From CBDEGK01 sp965237855 (lineage in GTDB: Bacteria > Pseudomonadota > Gammaproteobacteria > Pseudomonadales > Halieaceae): a stretch of 64,000 nt of DNA. The stretch's first letter is position 1, and every line of letters begins with the position of its first letter. Below, in pieces: positions 8,231 through 16,698 of this stretch. The position numbers and the translations under genes are program-made. The stretch is from positions 1 through 64,000 of the forward strand of contig CBDEGK010000005.1 of assembly GCA_965237855.1 (NCBI GenBank). The letters are read 5' to 3'. Below the pieces are notes generated by a model. That model did no database searches and was not told the origin of the DNA. It saw only the letters and a program-made list of their open reading frames with translations.

Positions 8231-8671
8231 ATGAAGAGTCCAATAGACAATTATTCCGGCATACTCCAAGCCGATGTTGAACCAACAAACAGGACAAAAA
8301 AACGCCGCTTCAATTTGTTCAAAGATTGGCTACTTAACGTTTTTGGAACAACTCAAAATGCGGAGGAAAGAGGAGTCGAATTTGTAAAATTGTTGCTTAA
8401 GGACCAAGAAGAAAAACTAAAAATATCTGGGATAGAAAATGAGAGCTTGATTCAAGAGATAAAACTTAAAATTAGACAAACAAGGTTGTCCGAGGCGGAG
8501 TTAAAGCAGGGTGCACTTTACACCCCACATAATATAGCTTTATTACAAGCCCAGACAGCAGAGGCCCACGCAAACGCTGAGGCAATCAGAACAGAAACTC
8601 GGCTAAAGGTAATCGGAACGTGTCAACCTCAAATGGACAGTCATTTCAAAGATAAACTCTATTTGATGTAG
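8231..8671 (+). pseudogene. unidentified coiled-coil protein, 3' end replaced by IS DNA
   Basis: Begins with ATG three bases after the cold-shock-type gene. Native sequence runs to about 8613 (through RLKVIG); the final residues to the stop at 8671 are encoded by the right end of IS copy 2. The visible part is charged and helical (EERGVEFVKLLLKDQEEK, LIQEIKLKIRQTRLSEAEL), consistent with a coiled coil or oligomerisation region. No family recognised. It probably formed a two-gene unit with 7724-8227 before truncation. Confidence 0.55.
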
Positions 8672-9726
8672 CCCGCGGCTGATAAAGTTGGGAAGTTAAC
8701 GCGATCATCAATCATTGTGTCATCACCAGATTCTGCAATCGGGTTAATGGCCACGGTCTTTGCCGGCATGGGTACAGTCGGTCGCCCACGGACAAAGCGT
8801 TCCGGATGACGTTCATAGCGTTCATCAAGAACTCGTTGTTTTTGCCTGGCAACCTCGTGATAACGGCCCGTAAAAACCTGTTCCGGGGTAAAGCCCCCCA
8901 GGCCGCTGTGATGATGCTCGAAGTTGTACCAATCAAAGTAAGCTTCACACCAGCGCCGGGCATGCGAGGCATCGCTAAAACGGCCCGGATAATCCGGTTG
9001 GTACTTTTGCGTCTTGAACTGGCTTTCACTAAACGGGTTGTCATTGCTCACCCGTGGGCGACTGTGACTGCAGGTCACGTCCAGTTCTCGCATCAGGTCC
9101 AAATACCCGTGTGCAATCATTGGCGATCCACGATCCTGGTGCAGCGTGAGCTGGCCTGGCGCTATACCGTAACGGGCCGTGGCTTCGTCCATCAGCTGTT
9201 TCGATAATGCACTGCTCTCCTTGCGCGAGACCATCCAGGCCACGACAAAACGGCTAAACAGGTCAAGCACCACATACAGCGACAAATAGAGGCCCCGCCG
9301 CACCAGCGGTAGTTTGGTAATGTCCCATGTCCACACATCGTTAGGGGCGCAGGCTTTCAGTCTGGGAACAGCATGATGCTGGGCTGGCCGCTGCTGCCGA
9401 CGGTCACCGGTCTCCCCTAAGCCACGAAGAATACGGTGCATGGTGCTGACCGAACACAGATACTGATCCTGTTCCAGCAGGCGTTGATAGACTTCAGCAG
9501 GCGGCTGATCACAATAGGGTTCACTGTGCAGTGTCTCGACGACAGCAGCACGCTCTTGGTCACTGAGGGCGCGCGGCTGCACCGACTGCTTCCGTGAGCG
9601 CCGCGGTGGTTCATCGTTGGCGGCACGCTTTTGGTAAACGTAGACCGTGCTTCGATTGAGGCCCAGCGCATGACACGCTCGCGTCAATGGCAGTCTTACG
9701 GGGCGGTGGATCATCACGTTATTCAC
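8659..9726 (-). CDS. IS3-family transposase OrfB, copy 2, complete
   Basis: Full-length 355-residue DDE transposase, ending in SAAGYIK with TAG at 8659. Core motifs as in copy 1: WDITKLPL (Asp), LHQDRGSP (Asp), SESQFKT (Glu). GTG start at 9726 overlaps the orfA stop (GTGA). Together with the intact ends this copy looks able to move. Confidence 0.92.
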   Translation of the reverse strand: MNNVMIHRPVRLPLTRACHALGLNRSTVYVYQKRAANDEPPRRSRKQSVQPRALSDQERAAVVETLHSEPYCDQPPAEVYQRLLEQDQYLCSVSTMHRILRGLGETGDRRQQRPAQHHAVPRLKACAPNDVWTWDITKLPLVRRGLYLSLYVVLDLFSRFVVAWMVSRKESSALSKQLMDEATARYGIAPGQLTLHQDRGSPMIAHGYLDLMRELDVTCSHSRPRVSNDNPFSESQFKTQKYQPDYPGRFSDASHARRWCEAYFDWYNFEHHHSGLGGFTPEQVFTGRYHEVARQKQRVLDERYERHPERFVRGRPTVPMPAKTVAINPIAESGDDTMIDDRVNFPTLSAAGYIK

Positions 9727-10127
9727 ACATCCTTCCCACTGCGTAAATGATCGAGCATCGACAATGCTTTTTTTTGCAAATCCAGGCAGTCGTTGGCAAT
9801 CTCCAACTTGCGGTCCAAGCGACTATTCTCTTTCTCAAGCTGCTCAATGCGCCGCTGATCTGGCGTTTTCAAGGGTGCAGGGCCGGGAGCGCTTTTGCTC
9901 AATCCAGCCACGCCATTTTCCGCAAGCTCTCGTCGCCATTCCGAGATCTGACTACTGTAGAGTTTTTCGCGGCGCAGCAGCGCGCCAAGCTCACCGTACT
10001 GGCAGGCATCGGCTTCAGCGATAATACGTAACTTGTACTCGGTCTTGAACTGGCGGCGAGTGCGTTTCTCCAGCACCGGTTCCGGTGTAACTTGTGTGTC
10101 AGGCCGTTCTGATGGTGATTTTGGCAT
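9723..10127 (-). CDS. IS3-family OrfA, copy 2
   Basis: 134 residues, identical in translation to the copies at 7097-7501 and 13053-13457. Helix-turn-helix at the N-terminal half, coiled coil at the C-terminal half, and the same A8 tract that could allow a minus-one shift into OrfB. ATG start at 10127, about 80 bp inside the left IS end. Confidence 0.92.
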   Translation of the reverse strand: MPKSPSERPDTQVTPEPVLEKRTRRQFKTEYKLRIIAEADACQYGELGALLRREKLYSSQISEWRRELAENGVAGLSKSAPGPAPLKTPDQRRIEQLEKENSRLDRKLEIANDCLDLQKKALSMLDHLRSGKDV

Positions 10128-10248
10128 GTTGTGTGTCCAGTACCTGTGGCCCTGAAATCTATGTTATCCCAAACAAGAAGTGTATGGGGTCAGGTTGACA
10201 CACAGGGTTGGCAGCAGCGGTCACATAAGGTCCGTTAAGCCAGATTGT

Positions 10249-10383
10249 ATGCCACCAGGACCGACCCCCGAGCAGGTAAAGAAAGAAGCTAAGGAAATAA
10301 GTGACTTGGTTCCTAGCTTTATTTCAGCTCATGCGTCATTTATCAGGCTCGCAAATCGAAGACTTGGCAAAGTTAATGGCTAG
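10249..10383 (+). CDS. possible small unidentified ORF (44 residues)
   Basis: ATG at 10249 opens a 44-codon frame (MPPGPTPEQVKKEAKEISDL...). It is also open upstream into the IS end, so this could be the remnant of a longer gene cut by IS copy 2. No strong ribosome-binding site seen. The surrounding 10208-10483 holds nothing else recognisable. Confidence 0.25.
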   Translation: MPPGPTPEQVKKEAKEISDLVPSFISAHASFIRLANRRLGKVNG

Positions 10384-10483
10384 CAAGGTCGTAAACTCTC
10401 GCACCACTTTGCTACGTTCGGACATCAATTGCACCAGTGTTTTGTACTTTGGGACAAATGAGTAGGATAACAGAGGGTTTACA

Positions 10484-10867
10484 GTGAAAAAATACAAAGA
10501 TGCCGCAGTATTAGCTGTTCAACTGTTAGAGAAAGGCGAAGCTTCGGACCCTCTGGATGCGTGGAAAAAATCAACCAAGAAGACTTTTCCCGGGAGTACG
10601 GATCTCCAGAAAAAGGGATGCCCGAAGGGAGCGTTTCTAGGATTGTGCAATGAAGGGCTAATCAAGGACATAGCGGCCGGAACCTATGACAGGCCATCCA
10701 AAAATGGCACGTACGCGGTTGATGCCGTAGCAATTTTGAAGAAGAACCGCTTCCTATCTACACAACCAGAGATGCTTTGGAAGAAAGTTGCGGGAAATAC
10801 AAAAGTTCAAAATAATCAAATGGATGTTGTCGTTGGCTTATGGGACGCCAAGCTAATCAGCACATAA
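10484..10867 (+). CDS. DUF6979-type protein of unknown function
   Basis: 127-residue protein that I match from memory to the DUF6979 family by the KKGCPKGAFLGLCNEGL core and the preceding DPLDAWKKS segment. No catalytic motif, signal peptide or membrane segment is seen. The GTG start at 10484 follows a purine-rich stretch (ataacagagg). It stands alone with a hairpin 3 bases after its stop; its place between IS copies with other orphan genes suggests a mobile accessory gene. Function unknown. Confidence 0.65.
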   Translation: MKKYKDAAVLAVQLLEKGEASDPLDAWKKSTKKTFPGSTDLQKKGCPKGAFLGLCNEGLIKDIAAGTYDRPSKNGTYAVDAVAILKKNRFLSTQPEMLWKKVAGNTKVQNNQMDVVVGLWDAKLIST

Positions 10868-10870
10868 CAG

Positions 10871-10901
10871 CTAGCGGAATCAGACGCTCGCGGTCTGCTA
10901 G
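10871..10901. other. imperfect hairpin after the DUF6979 gene
   Basis: CTAG (10871-10874) and CAGAC (10881-10885) pair with GTCTG (10893-10897) and CTAG (10898-10901), with a six-base bulge on the left arm and a seven-base loop. No T-run follows, so it is not a standard terminator. It follows a TAAC and has the bulged look of integron attC folds, but no GTTRRRY partner site was found. Confidence 0.35.
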
Positions 10902-11004
10902 GCCGGGAGAAATTCTCGACTAAAAACTACTGCTGGAGACGTATCACTGTGACGCTTTATAACACGTCAATTTCCCATCTAATAAGCTATAGGCATCACC
11001 CGCA

Positions 11005-11553
11005 ATGACTCTGTCTGACGATCCAGTGGTAAACGTGCTGTACGCCGGCATGAAGCAGCCGATCCAGCTTTGTATGGACAATGGATGTGAGCGAGCAGCA
11101 CTTCAATTAATGTATTCTGCCATCGACTCGTTAGCCCGACTCGGACTGCCGGTAGGAGAGAGCGAGTGTACTAGAGCGCACTACGGCGCGTGGTGTAGGA
11201 AGTACCTCAAGTTCAATGTCGATGAGGAGATCAAGGGTTTGGAGTGGTTTGCTGCTAGATGTGGCTTTCTGCACAACTACTCCGCAACTACCAAGCTGAG
11301 CAAGGCTGGAGAAGTAAGAATGATTGGATATTACTCTGGCGATGGTCCGGATATCATTTATAGTCCGGTAGAGTCGACGGAGCTCGTGATGGTTAGGGTT
11401 GAGGGGTTGGTGGCAGCGTTCTTTGAAGCTTTGGACGCTTTCGTTGTCGACCTTTTCGCGGATCTCGACCACGACCTTATTGAGGCGAGGTTCAATGAGA
11501 TGTTTCATACGCTGCCTTGGAAGAACCCACCGTCGGAACAAGGTGACGCCTAA
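11005..11553 (+). CDS. unidentified 182-residue protein
   Basis: ATG at 11005, stop at 11553. Predicted soluble and mixed helical (MKQPIQLCMDNGCERAALQL, then IEARFNEMFHTLPWKNPP near the end). It has the look of orphan cassette-borne proteins, but I recognise no domain. The TAA stop is embedded in GCCTAACCAGGCGATGAAGC, which resembles the left half of an integron attC site. Codon use matches the accessory block rather than the GC-rich chromosome. Confidence 0.6.
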   Translation: MTLSDDPVVNVLYAGMKQPIQLCMDNGCERAALQLMYSAIDSLARLGLPVGESECTRAHYGAWCRKYLKFNVDEEIKGLEWFAARCGFLHNYSATTKLSKAGEVRMIGYYSGDGPDIIYSPVESTELVMVRVEGLVAAFFEALDAFVVDLFADLDHDLIEARFNEMFHTLPWKNPPSEQGDA

Positions 11554-11615
11554 CCAGGCGATGAAGCGCGTTAAGTTTTTGGGCTACACACAAACAAATG
11601 AGCGAATAAATTGAG

Positions 11616-11783
11616 ATGGACGTAGATGAAGATGAAGAAGAATTTCGGTTATTCAACCGGTTGCTCCTTTCCTACAACGATTTTAAACAGGACCCCTCAA
11701 GGGCGCGCACTACTAGCATGAACATCTCACCACGCATACAATCGGACCCAAAAATTATCCCTAAAAGGACCCACTGTGAATAA
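11616..11783 (+). CDS. possible small ORF overlapping the hsdM start
   Basis: 55-codon frame from ATG 11616 with an acidic N-terminus (MDVDEDEEEFRLFNRLLLSY). Its TAA stop at 11781-11783 overlaps the hsdM GTG start (GTGAATAA), an arrangement compatible with translational coupling. No known family. It may simply be an open leader. Confidence 0.3.
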   Translation: MDVDEDEEEFRLFNRLLLSYNDFKQDPSRARTTSMNISPRIQSDPKIIPKRTHCE

Positions 11784-12507
11784 ACAGCAACTTGCCGCAA
11801 AGATCTGGGAGTCTGCCAACCAGATGCGGTCGAAAATTGAAGCCAATGAATACAAGGACTACATCCTCGGCTTCATCTTCTATAAATACCTCTCGGACAA
11901 ACTAGAGAGCTTCGCAATGAGTCAAGATTTCAGCGAAGAGGATATCCGCGCCCTTTCAGAAGACGATGCAGAGACGGCCAACTTCATCAAGGATAACCTT
12001 GGTTACTTCATCGCCCACGAGCATCTCTTTTCTACATGGATTGAGCAAGGCGGCGATTTCGAGGTATCCCTTGTACGCGATGCCCTGTCCGCTTTCAGCC
12101 GCCTCATTCACCCAGATCACAAGCGCCTCTTCGAGGGCATCTTCAAGACCCTTGAAACCGGTTTGAGTAAACTCGGCGACACGGCTGCAAAGCAGACCAA
12201 GGCCATCAGTGAGCTCATCCAGCTTATCAAAGAGATCCCCATGGATGGCCGACAGGGCTATGATGTCCTCGGCTTCATCTATGAGTATCTCATCAGCATG
12301 TTCGCCGCCAATGCGGGCAAGAAGGCGGGCGAGTTCTACACCCCGCACGAGGTTTCCGTGCTCATATCTGAGATCATCGCGGACCACGTGAAGGGCAAGG
12401 AGAAAATCGATATTTACGACTCCAGCACCGGTTCCGGTGTAACTTGTGTGTCAGGCCGTTCTGATGGTGATTTTGGCATGTTGTGTGTCCAGTACCTGTG
12501 GCCCTGA
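11776..12507 (+). pseudogene. hsdM: type I restriction-modification methyltransferase HsdM, truncated by IS fragment
   Basis: The N-terminal part is unmistakable HsdM: QLAAKIWESANQMRSKIEA, NEYKDYILGFIFYKYLSDKL and GEFYTPHEVSVLISEI, leading to the start of the SAM-binding motif (IYD...GSG). From about 12420 the DNA is IS sequence, and the frame ends in it at 12507. A normal HsdM has about 500 residues; only about 215 native ones remain, and the catalytic NPPF/Y motif is absent. No hsdR or hsdS is in the window. GTG start at 11776 with aaaagga upstream. It cannot methylate as it stands. Confidence 0.88.
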
Positions 12508-12559
12508 AATCTATGTTATCCCAAACAAGAAGTGTATGGGGTCAGGTTGACACACAGGG
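12420..12559 (-). mobile_element. 140-bp left-end fragment of the 1594-bp IS
   Basis: Matches the left terminus plus the first part of orfA of the full copies. The outer end at 12559 is exact; the inner end stops where the IS text CTCCAGCACCGGTTCCGG meets the hsdM SAM-binding motif. A one-ended fragment like this comes from deletion or recombination, not transposition. Confidence 0.88.
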
Positions 12560-12972
12560 TATCCTGAGTTCTTCCCAGAAAACCTTCATCACGAACTAGC
12601 CTCATTTGACTTGTACGACAGAGAAGAAACTAAGAAATTCTTTGACTTACTTATGCCATGCACGCTGGAAAACGGGAGAAGCAACAAGCATCACAAATTC
12701 GTCGAAAGGCCGATTGACTATATAGTGAGGCACACGCAGTCACTCCCTCGCCAAATAATTCGATATTTCAATGCAATATTGAGCAAAAACCTAACAGCAA
12801 AAGGCAATGTCATTGTAGAAGACCAACAGATTATTAAGGACGGAGTCGCCAGAGTAGAAGTGCGCCTTGCTCAAGAAATCGCTCGCTCATATGAGCACTC
12901 TTATCATGGATCGGCCGAGATTGTTAACGCGGCGGCAAAAAAACTGCCCATGGTATTCGGTGCCTCGCAGTT
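12560..12972 (+). pseudogene. internal fragment of an Sll1717-type P-loop ATPase
   Basis: An open frame with no start of its own runs from one IS end (12560) to the next (12972). The segment RPIDYIVRHTQSLPRQIIRYFNAI resembles the C-terminal half of P-loop ATPases of the Sll1717 family (recalled, moderate certainty), which occur in defence islands. Neither the Walker motifs nor a true stop is present: the frame ends at 13021 inside IS copy 3. TTG 12611 is the first candidate initiator, but the reading is open on both sides, so this is a captured piece of a larger gene. Confidence 0.5.
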
Positions 12973-13052
12973 CCCTGTGTGTCAACCTGACCCCATACAC
13001 TTCTTGTTTGGGATAACATAGATTTCAGGGCCACAGGTACTGGACACACAAC

Positions 13053-13457
13053 ATGCCAAAATCACCATCAGAACGGCCTGACACACAAGTTACACCGGAA
13101 CCGGTGCTGGAGAAACGCACTCGCCGCCAGTTCAAGACCGAGTACAAGTTACGTATTATCGCTGAAGCCGATGCCTGCCAGTACGGTGAGCTTGGCGCGC
13201 TGCTGCGCCGCGAAAAACTCTACAGTAGTCAGATCTCGGAATGGCGACGAGAGCTTGCGGAAAATGGCGTGGCTGGATTGAGCAAAAGCGCTCCCGGCCC
13301 TGCACCCTTGAAAACGCCAGATCAGCGGCGCATTGAGCAGCTTGAGAAAGAGAATAGTCGCTTGGACCGCAAGTTGGAGATTGCCAACGACTGCCTGGAT
13401 TTGCAAAAAAAAGCATTGTCGATGCTCGATCATTTACGCAGTGGGAAGGATGTGTGA
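13053..13457 (+). CDS. IS3-family OrfA, copy 3
   Basis: 134-residue helix-turn-helix plus coiled-coil subunit, the same protein as copies 1 and 2. It ends with TGA inside GTGA, which also holds the OrfB start codon. The A8 tract for possible frameshifting lies at about 13406-13413. Confidence 0.92.
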   Translation: MPKSPSERPDTQVTPEPVLEKRTRRQFKTEYKLRIIAEADACQYGELGALLRREKLYSSQISEWRRELAENGVAGLSKSAPGPAPLKTPDQRRIEQLEKENSRLDRKLEIANDCLDLQKKALSMLDHLRSGKDV

Positions 13458-14521
13458 ATAACGTGATGATCCACCGCCCCGTAAGACTGCCATTGACGCG
13501 AGCGTGTCATGCGCTGGGCCTCAATCGAAGCACGGTCTACGTTTACCAAAAGCGTGCCGCCAACGATGAACCACCGCGGCGCTCACGGAAGCAGTCGGTG
13601 CAGCCGCGCGCCCTCAGTGACCAAGAGCGTGCTGCTGTCGTCGAGACACTGCACAGTGAACCCTATTGTGATCAGCCGCCTGCTGAAGTCTATCAACGCC
13701 TGCTGGAACAGGATCAGTATCTGTGTTCGGTCAGCACCATGCACCGTATTCTTCGTGGCTTAGGGGAGACCGGTGACCGTCGGCAGCAGCGGCCAGCCCA
13801 GCATCATGCTGTTCCCAGACTGAAAGCCTGCGCCCCTAACGATGTGTGGACATGGGACATTACCAAACTACCGCTGGTGCGGCGGGGCCTCTATTTGTCG
13901 CTGTATGTGGTGCTTGACCTGTTTAGCCGTTTTGTCGTGGCCTGGATGGTCTCGCGCAAGGAGAGCAGTGCATTATCGAAACAGCTGATGGACGAAGCCA
14001 CGGCCCGTTACGGTATAGCGCCAGGCCAGCTCACGCTGCACCAGGATCGTGGATCGCCAATGATTGCACACGGGTATTTGGACCTGATGCGAGAACTGGA
14101 CGTGACCTGCAGTCACAGTCGCCCACGGGTGAGCAATGACAACCCGTTTAGTGAAAGCCAGTTCAAGACGCAAAAGTACCAACCGGATTATCCGGGCCGT
14201 TTTAGCGATGCCTCGCATGCCCGGCGCTGGTGTGAAGCTTACTTTGATTGGTACAACTTCGAGCATCATCACAGCGGCCTGGGGGGCTTTACCCCGGAAC
14301 AGGTTTTTACGGGCCGTTATCACGAGGTTGCCAGGCAAAAACAACGAGTTCTTGATGAACGCTATGAACGTCATCCGGAACGCTTTGTCCGTGGGCGACC
14401 GACTGTACCCATGCCGGCAAAGACCGTGGCCATTAACCCGATTGCAGAATCTGGTGATGACACAATGATTGATGATCGCGTTAACTTCCCAACTTTATCA
14501 GCCGCGGGCTACATCAAATAG
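13454..14521 (+). CDS. IS3-family transposase OrfB, copy 3, complete
   Basis: 355-residue DDE transposase with GTG start at 13454 and TAG stop at 14521. Motifs WDITKLPL, LHQDRGSP and SESQFKT are intact. It would bind the ends recognised by OrfA and carry out copy-out/paste-in transposition, as known for IS3 elements. Confidence 0.92.
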   Translation: MNNVMIHRPVRLPLTRACHALGLNRSTVYVYQKRAANDEPPRRSRKQSVQPRALSDQERAAVVETLHSEPYCDQPPAEVYQRLLEQDQYLCSVSTMHRILRGLGETGDRRQQRPAQHHAVPRLKACAPNDVWTWDITKLPLVRRGLYLSLYVVLDLFSRFVVAWMVSRKESSALSKQLMDEATARYGIAPGQLTLHQDRGSPMIAHGYLDLMRELDVTCSHSRPRVSNDNPFSESQFKTQKYQPDYPGRFSDASHARRWCEAYFDWYNFEHHHSGLGGFTPEQVFTGRYHEVARQKQRVLDERYERHPERFVRGRPTVPMPAKTVAINPIAESGDDTMIDDRVNFPTLSAAGYIK

Positions 14522-14616
14522 AGTTTATCTTTGAAATAACTGTCCATTTGAGGTTGACACGTTCCGTTCCCGGAAGCAACACTGCCTCCCAGTCGCACAT
14601 AACAAGGACAATTCAA

Positions 14617-16698
14617 GTGAATAATAAGCGAACAAAGCTCTTCTACAGCTATAGTCATGTTGACGAGCAATACAGACAAGACATGGAGAGGGCCCTTGCT
14701 CTCCTAAAAAGGAATAGCAACCTTCAAGAATGGCATGATCGCAAAATAACCGCAGGTCAGAAGTGGTCTGAAAAAATCCGGAAAGAACTTGAAACCTCGG
14801 ATATTGTTGCATTCATAGTAACGCCAGATTTTCTGAGCTCGGAGGCTTGCGTTGAAGAGTGGGAAATAGCCAAATCACTTCCCAACATCACGCTCGTATC
14901 AATTATTGTAAGAGATTGTCCCTGGCAGGACTTTGACGAAATGTCTGATTTCCAGGTACTTCCAAAAGACGGGAAAGCAATAGCACTATGGGAAGATGAG
15001 GATACGGCTTGGAAAGATGTATATGAAGGGCTGAAAAAGCTCCTCGAGGAATTACAGGCTACTTTCTTACTTGATACAGAATTTAGACAAAATTTGACAC
15101 GTATTGAGTTTTGCTCGCAATCCCGGGACACAACCCAGCTCGAAGACGTATTTGTCTTCCCTCAGGTTTATACCTACATGCGTTTTGCGGATACAGAAAA
15201 GCAAATTCATAACGCCGATGAACTACTTGAATACAACTTAGCTCTCATACGAGGCGAGAATCAGAGTGGTAAATCCAAATTATGCGCGCACTTATTCCTT
15301 CATCTCATAGAAAATGATAATCCCGCGCTCATTATCGACCTGGAAGAAATCAAGTCAAAGACCCCTAATATTAATGTCTTTGAGAAAAAGTACATCGAGG
15401 AGTTTTCCGGCGATTTCGATTTATGGCGAACGCAGAAAGATGTAACCGTAATATTTGACAATCTGACATCTCGCCCCCACTCCCTCCAGCACATCACTCT
15501 GGCGAAGAATACCTTCTCCAAAGTAATAGTTGCGACTTCCAGTGATAGCTACAACGCATACTTTAAAGACGAGGTTGCACTGAGCGATTTTTCCAATTTT
15601 AGGATTGGCCCATTCAACCACAATAAGCAGGAACAACTTATCAGAAAATGGCTCAGTCTATCTTCGGATAAGAGCGACGCATCTCGCGAAATCGAGCATG
15701 CCCGAGTAGATAAGATTGAACGCGATGTAAATAGCGTGTTAATCAATAATAAGGTTGTTCCTCGATATCCTTTCTATATTTTGTCCATTTTGCAGACTCA
15801 CGAGTATTTCATGCCGAGAGATATGCAAATTACTGCTTACGGGCATTGTTATTACGCGCTGATAATTGCGAACTTGATTAAATCAGGGATAGACTCAACC
15901 GATGAAAACATCAACCCGTGCTTCAACTTCGCGAGTCATTTGGCTTTTCATATTCATCTCTCAGGGGGCGAAGAGCATCGAATAAGTTCCACCTCATTCT
16001 CAGAATTCAAGACTGAGTACAAAAAGAAGTACCTCATTAATGATTCACTTATCAATAGGCTATGCAGCACGAACGGCTTACTGCGTACGTCAAATGAGGG
16101 TTATGTCTGCTTTAACCTTCCATACAGCTACTATTTTTTCCTCGGACGCCACCTGGCCCAAACATACGAAGAAAACAACCCTACGCTCTCAAAGATGATG
16201 GAACACAGCTTTGTTCGAGAAAACACTTTGGCTCTCACATTTGCGATCCATCATGCGCAAGACTCAAAGATTCTTGATGACATATTGATGCACACCGTAT
16301 GTAGCGTAGATCAGTTCGAGCCAGCTAAACTCGATCAACATGAGACCAAGATATTCAATAAACTCCTGGAGACTATACCGAAGAAAATACTCTCGGAAAG
16401 ATCCGTTGAAAGTGAAAGAGCAGCGGAGAGGGAGAAACTTGATCAGTCTGATAAAGTTGAAGAGGAAGAGGACTATTCATCAAGTGAGGATTCTAGACAA
16501 ATTTACGTATCGCAAAAGAATATGGAAATCCTCAGTCAGATTCTTAAAAATAAAGCAGGTGTCTTAGAAAAATCTAGAATTGAGGAGGTGGTAGAAATTC
16601 TATGCGATGCAGGCCTAAGAATTATCAGCATATTTCTCTGCAATGACAAGTGTTGTGGTCAACTATTTTTGGACACTTTGCTTAAGTTAAATTCGTAG
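14617..16698 (+). CDS. TIR-domain NTPase (putative antiphage/NADase protein), C-terminus altered by IS
   Basis: The N-terminal TIR domain covers about residues 1-140: FYSYSHVDEQY, WHDRKITAGQKW, and SSEACVEEWE, where E81 is the likely NADase glutamate. A P-loop NTPase follows, with Walker A GENQSGKS at 213-220 and a Walker B-like VTVIFDN near 276, then a long helical C-terminal part. TIR-NTPase proteins commonly act in abortive phage defence by destroying NAD+; that role is inferred here. GTG 14617 is chosen because AAGGA precedes it and the TIR fold begins there. The IS at 16651 replaces the end: 678 native residues are followed by 15 IS-encoded ones. Without the IS the frame would stop three codons on, so function may be kept. 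Confidence 0.8.
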   Translation: MNNKRTKLFYSYSHVDEQYRQDMERALALLKRNSNLQEWHDRKITAGQKWSEKIRKELETSDIVAFIVTPDFLSSEACVEEWEIAKSLPNITLVSIIVRDCPWQDFDEMSDFQVLPKDGKAIALWEDEDTAWKDVYEGLKKLLEELQATFLLDTEFRQNLTRIEFCSQSRDTTQLEDVFVFPQVYTYMRFADTEKQIHNADELLEYNLALIRGENQSGKSKLCAHLFLHLIENDNPALIIDLEEIKSKTPNINVFEKKYIEEFSGDFDLWRTQKDVTVIFDNLTSRPHSLQHITLAKNTFSKVIVATSSDSYNAYFKDEVALSDFSNFRIGPFNHNKQEQLIRKWLSLSSDKSDASREIEHARVDKIERDVNSVLINNKVVPRYPFYILSILQTHEYFMPRDMQITAYGHCYYALIIANLIKSGIDSTDENINPCFNFASHLAFHIHLSGGEEHRISSTSFSEFKTEYKKKYLINDSLINRLCSTNGLLRTSNEGYVCFNLPYSYYFFLGRHLAQTYEENNPTLSKMMEHSFVRENTLALTFAIHHAQDSKILDDILMHTVCSVDQFEPAKLDQHETKIFNKLLETIPKKILSERSVESERAAEREKLDQSDKVEEEEDYSSSEDSRQIYVSQKNMEILSQILKNKAGVLEKSRIEEVVEILCDAGLRIISIFLCNDKCCGQLFLDTLLKLNS

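Larger units (their letters stand above)
8614..10207 (-). mobile_element. IS3-family element, copy 2, full length (1594 bp)
   Basis: Boundaries were set by comparing flanks with copy 3: shared sequence runs from the right end at 8614 (CGGAACGTGTCAACCTC) to the left end at 10207 (reads CCCTGTGTGTCAACCTG inward). The two ends share the inverted core GTGTCAACCT. It carries orfA and orfB in the minus direction. The bases outside the two ends do not form an obvious 3-5 bp target duplication, so the present flanks may not have been neighbours before insertion. Confidence 0.9.
12973..14566 (+). mobile_element. IS3-family element, copy 3, full length (1594 bp)
   Basis: Same element in the opposite direction to copies 1 and 2, also 1594 bp when bounded by sequence shared with copy 2: left end CCCTGTGTGTCAACC at 12973, right end GAGGTTGACACGTTCCG finishing at 14566. 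It inserts into or borders the ATPase fragment on the left and the TIR gene leader on the right. No convincing target duplication. Inversely oriented identical copies here are ready substrates for homologous recombination. Confidence 0.9.

Noticed and set aside
10187..10207. IS end as a chromosomal promoter or attachment site
   Set aside because: It occurs only at IS copies and matches the terminal repeat.
12905..13021. Continuation of the ATPase fragment to a stop at 13021
   Set aside because: The last 16 codons are IS DNA, so the stop is not native.
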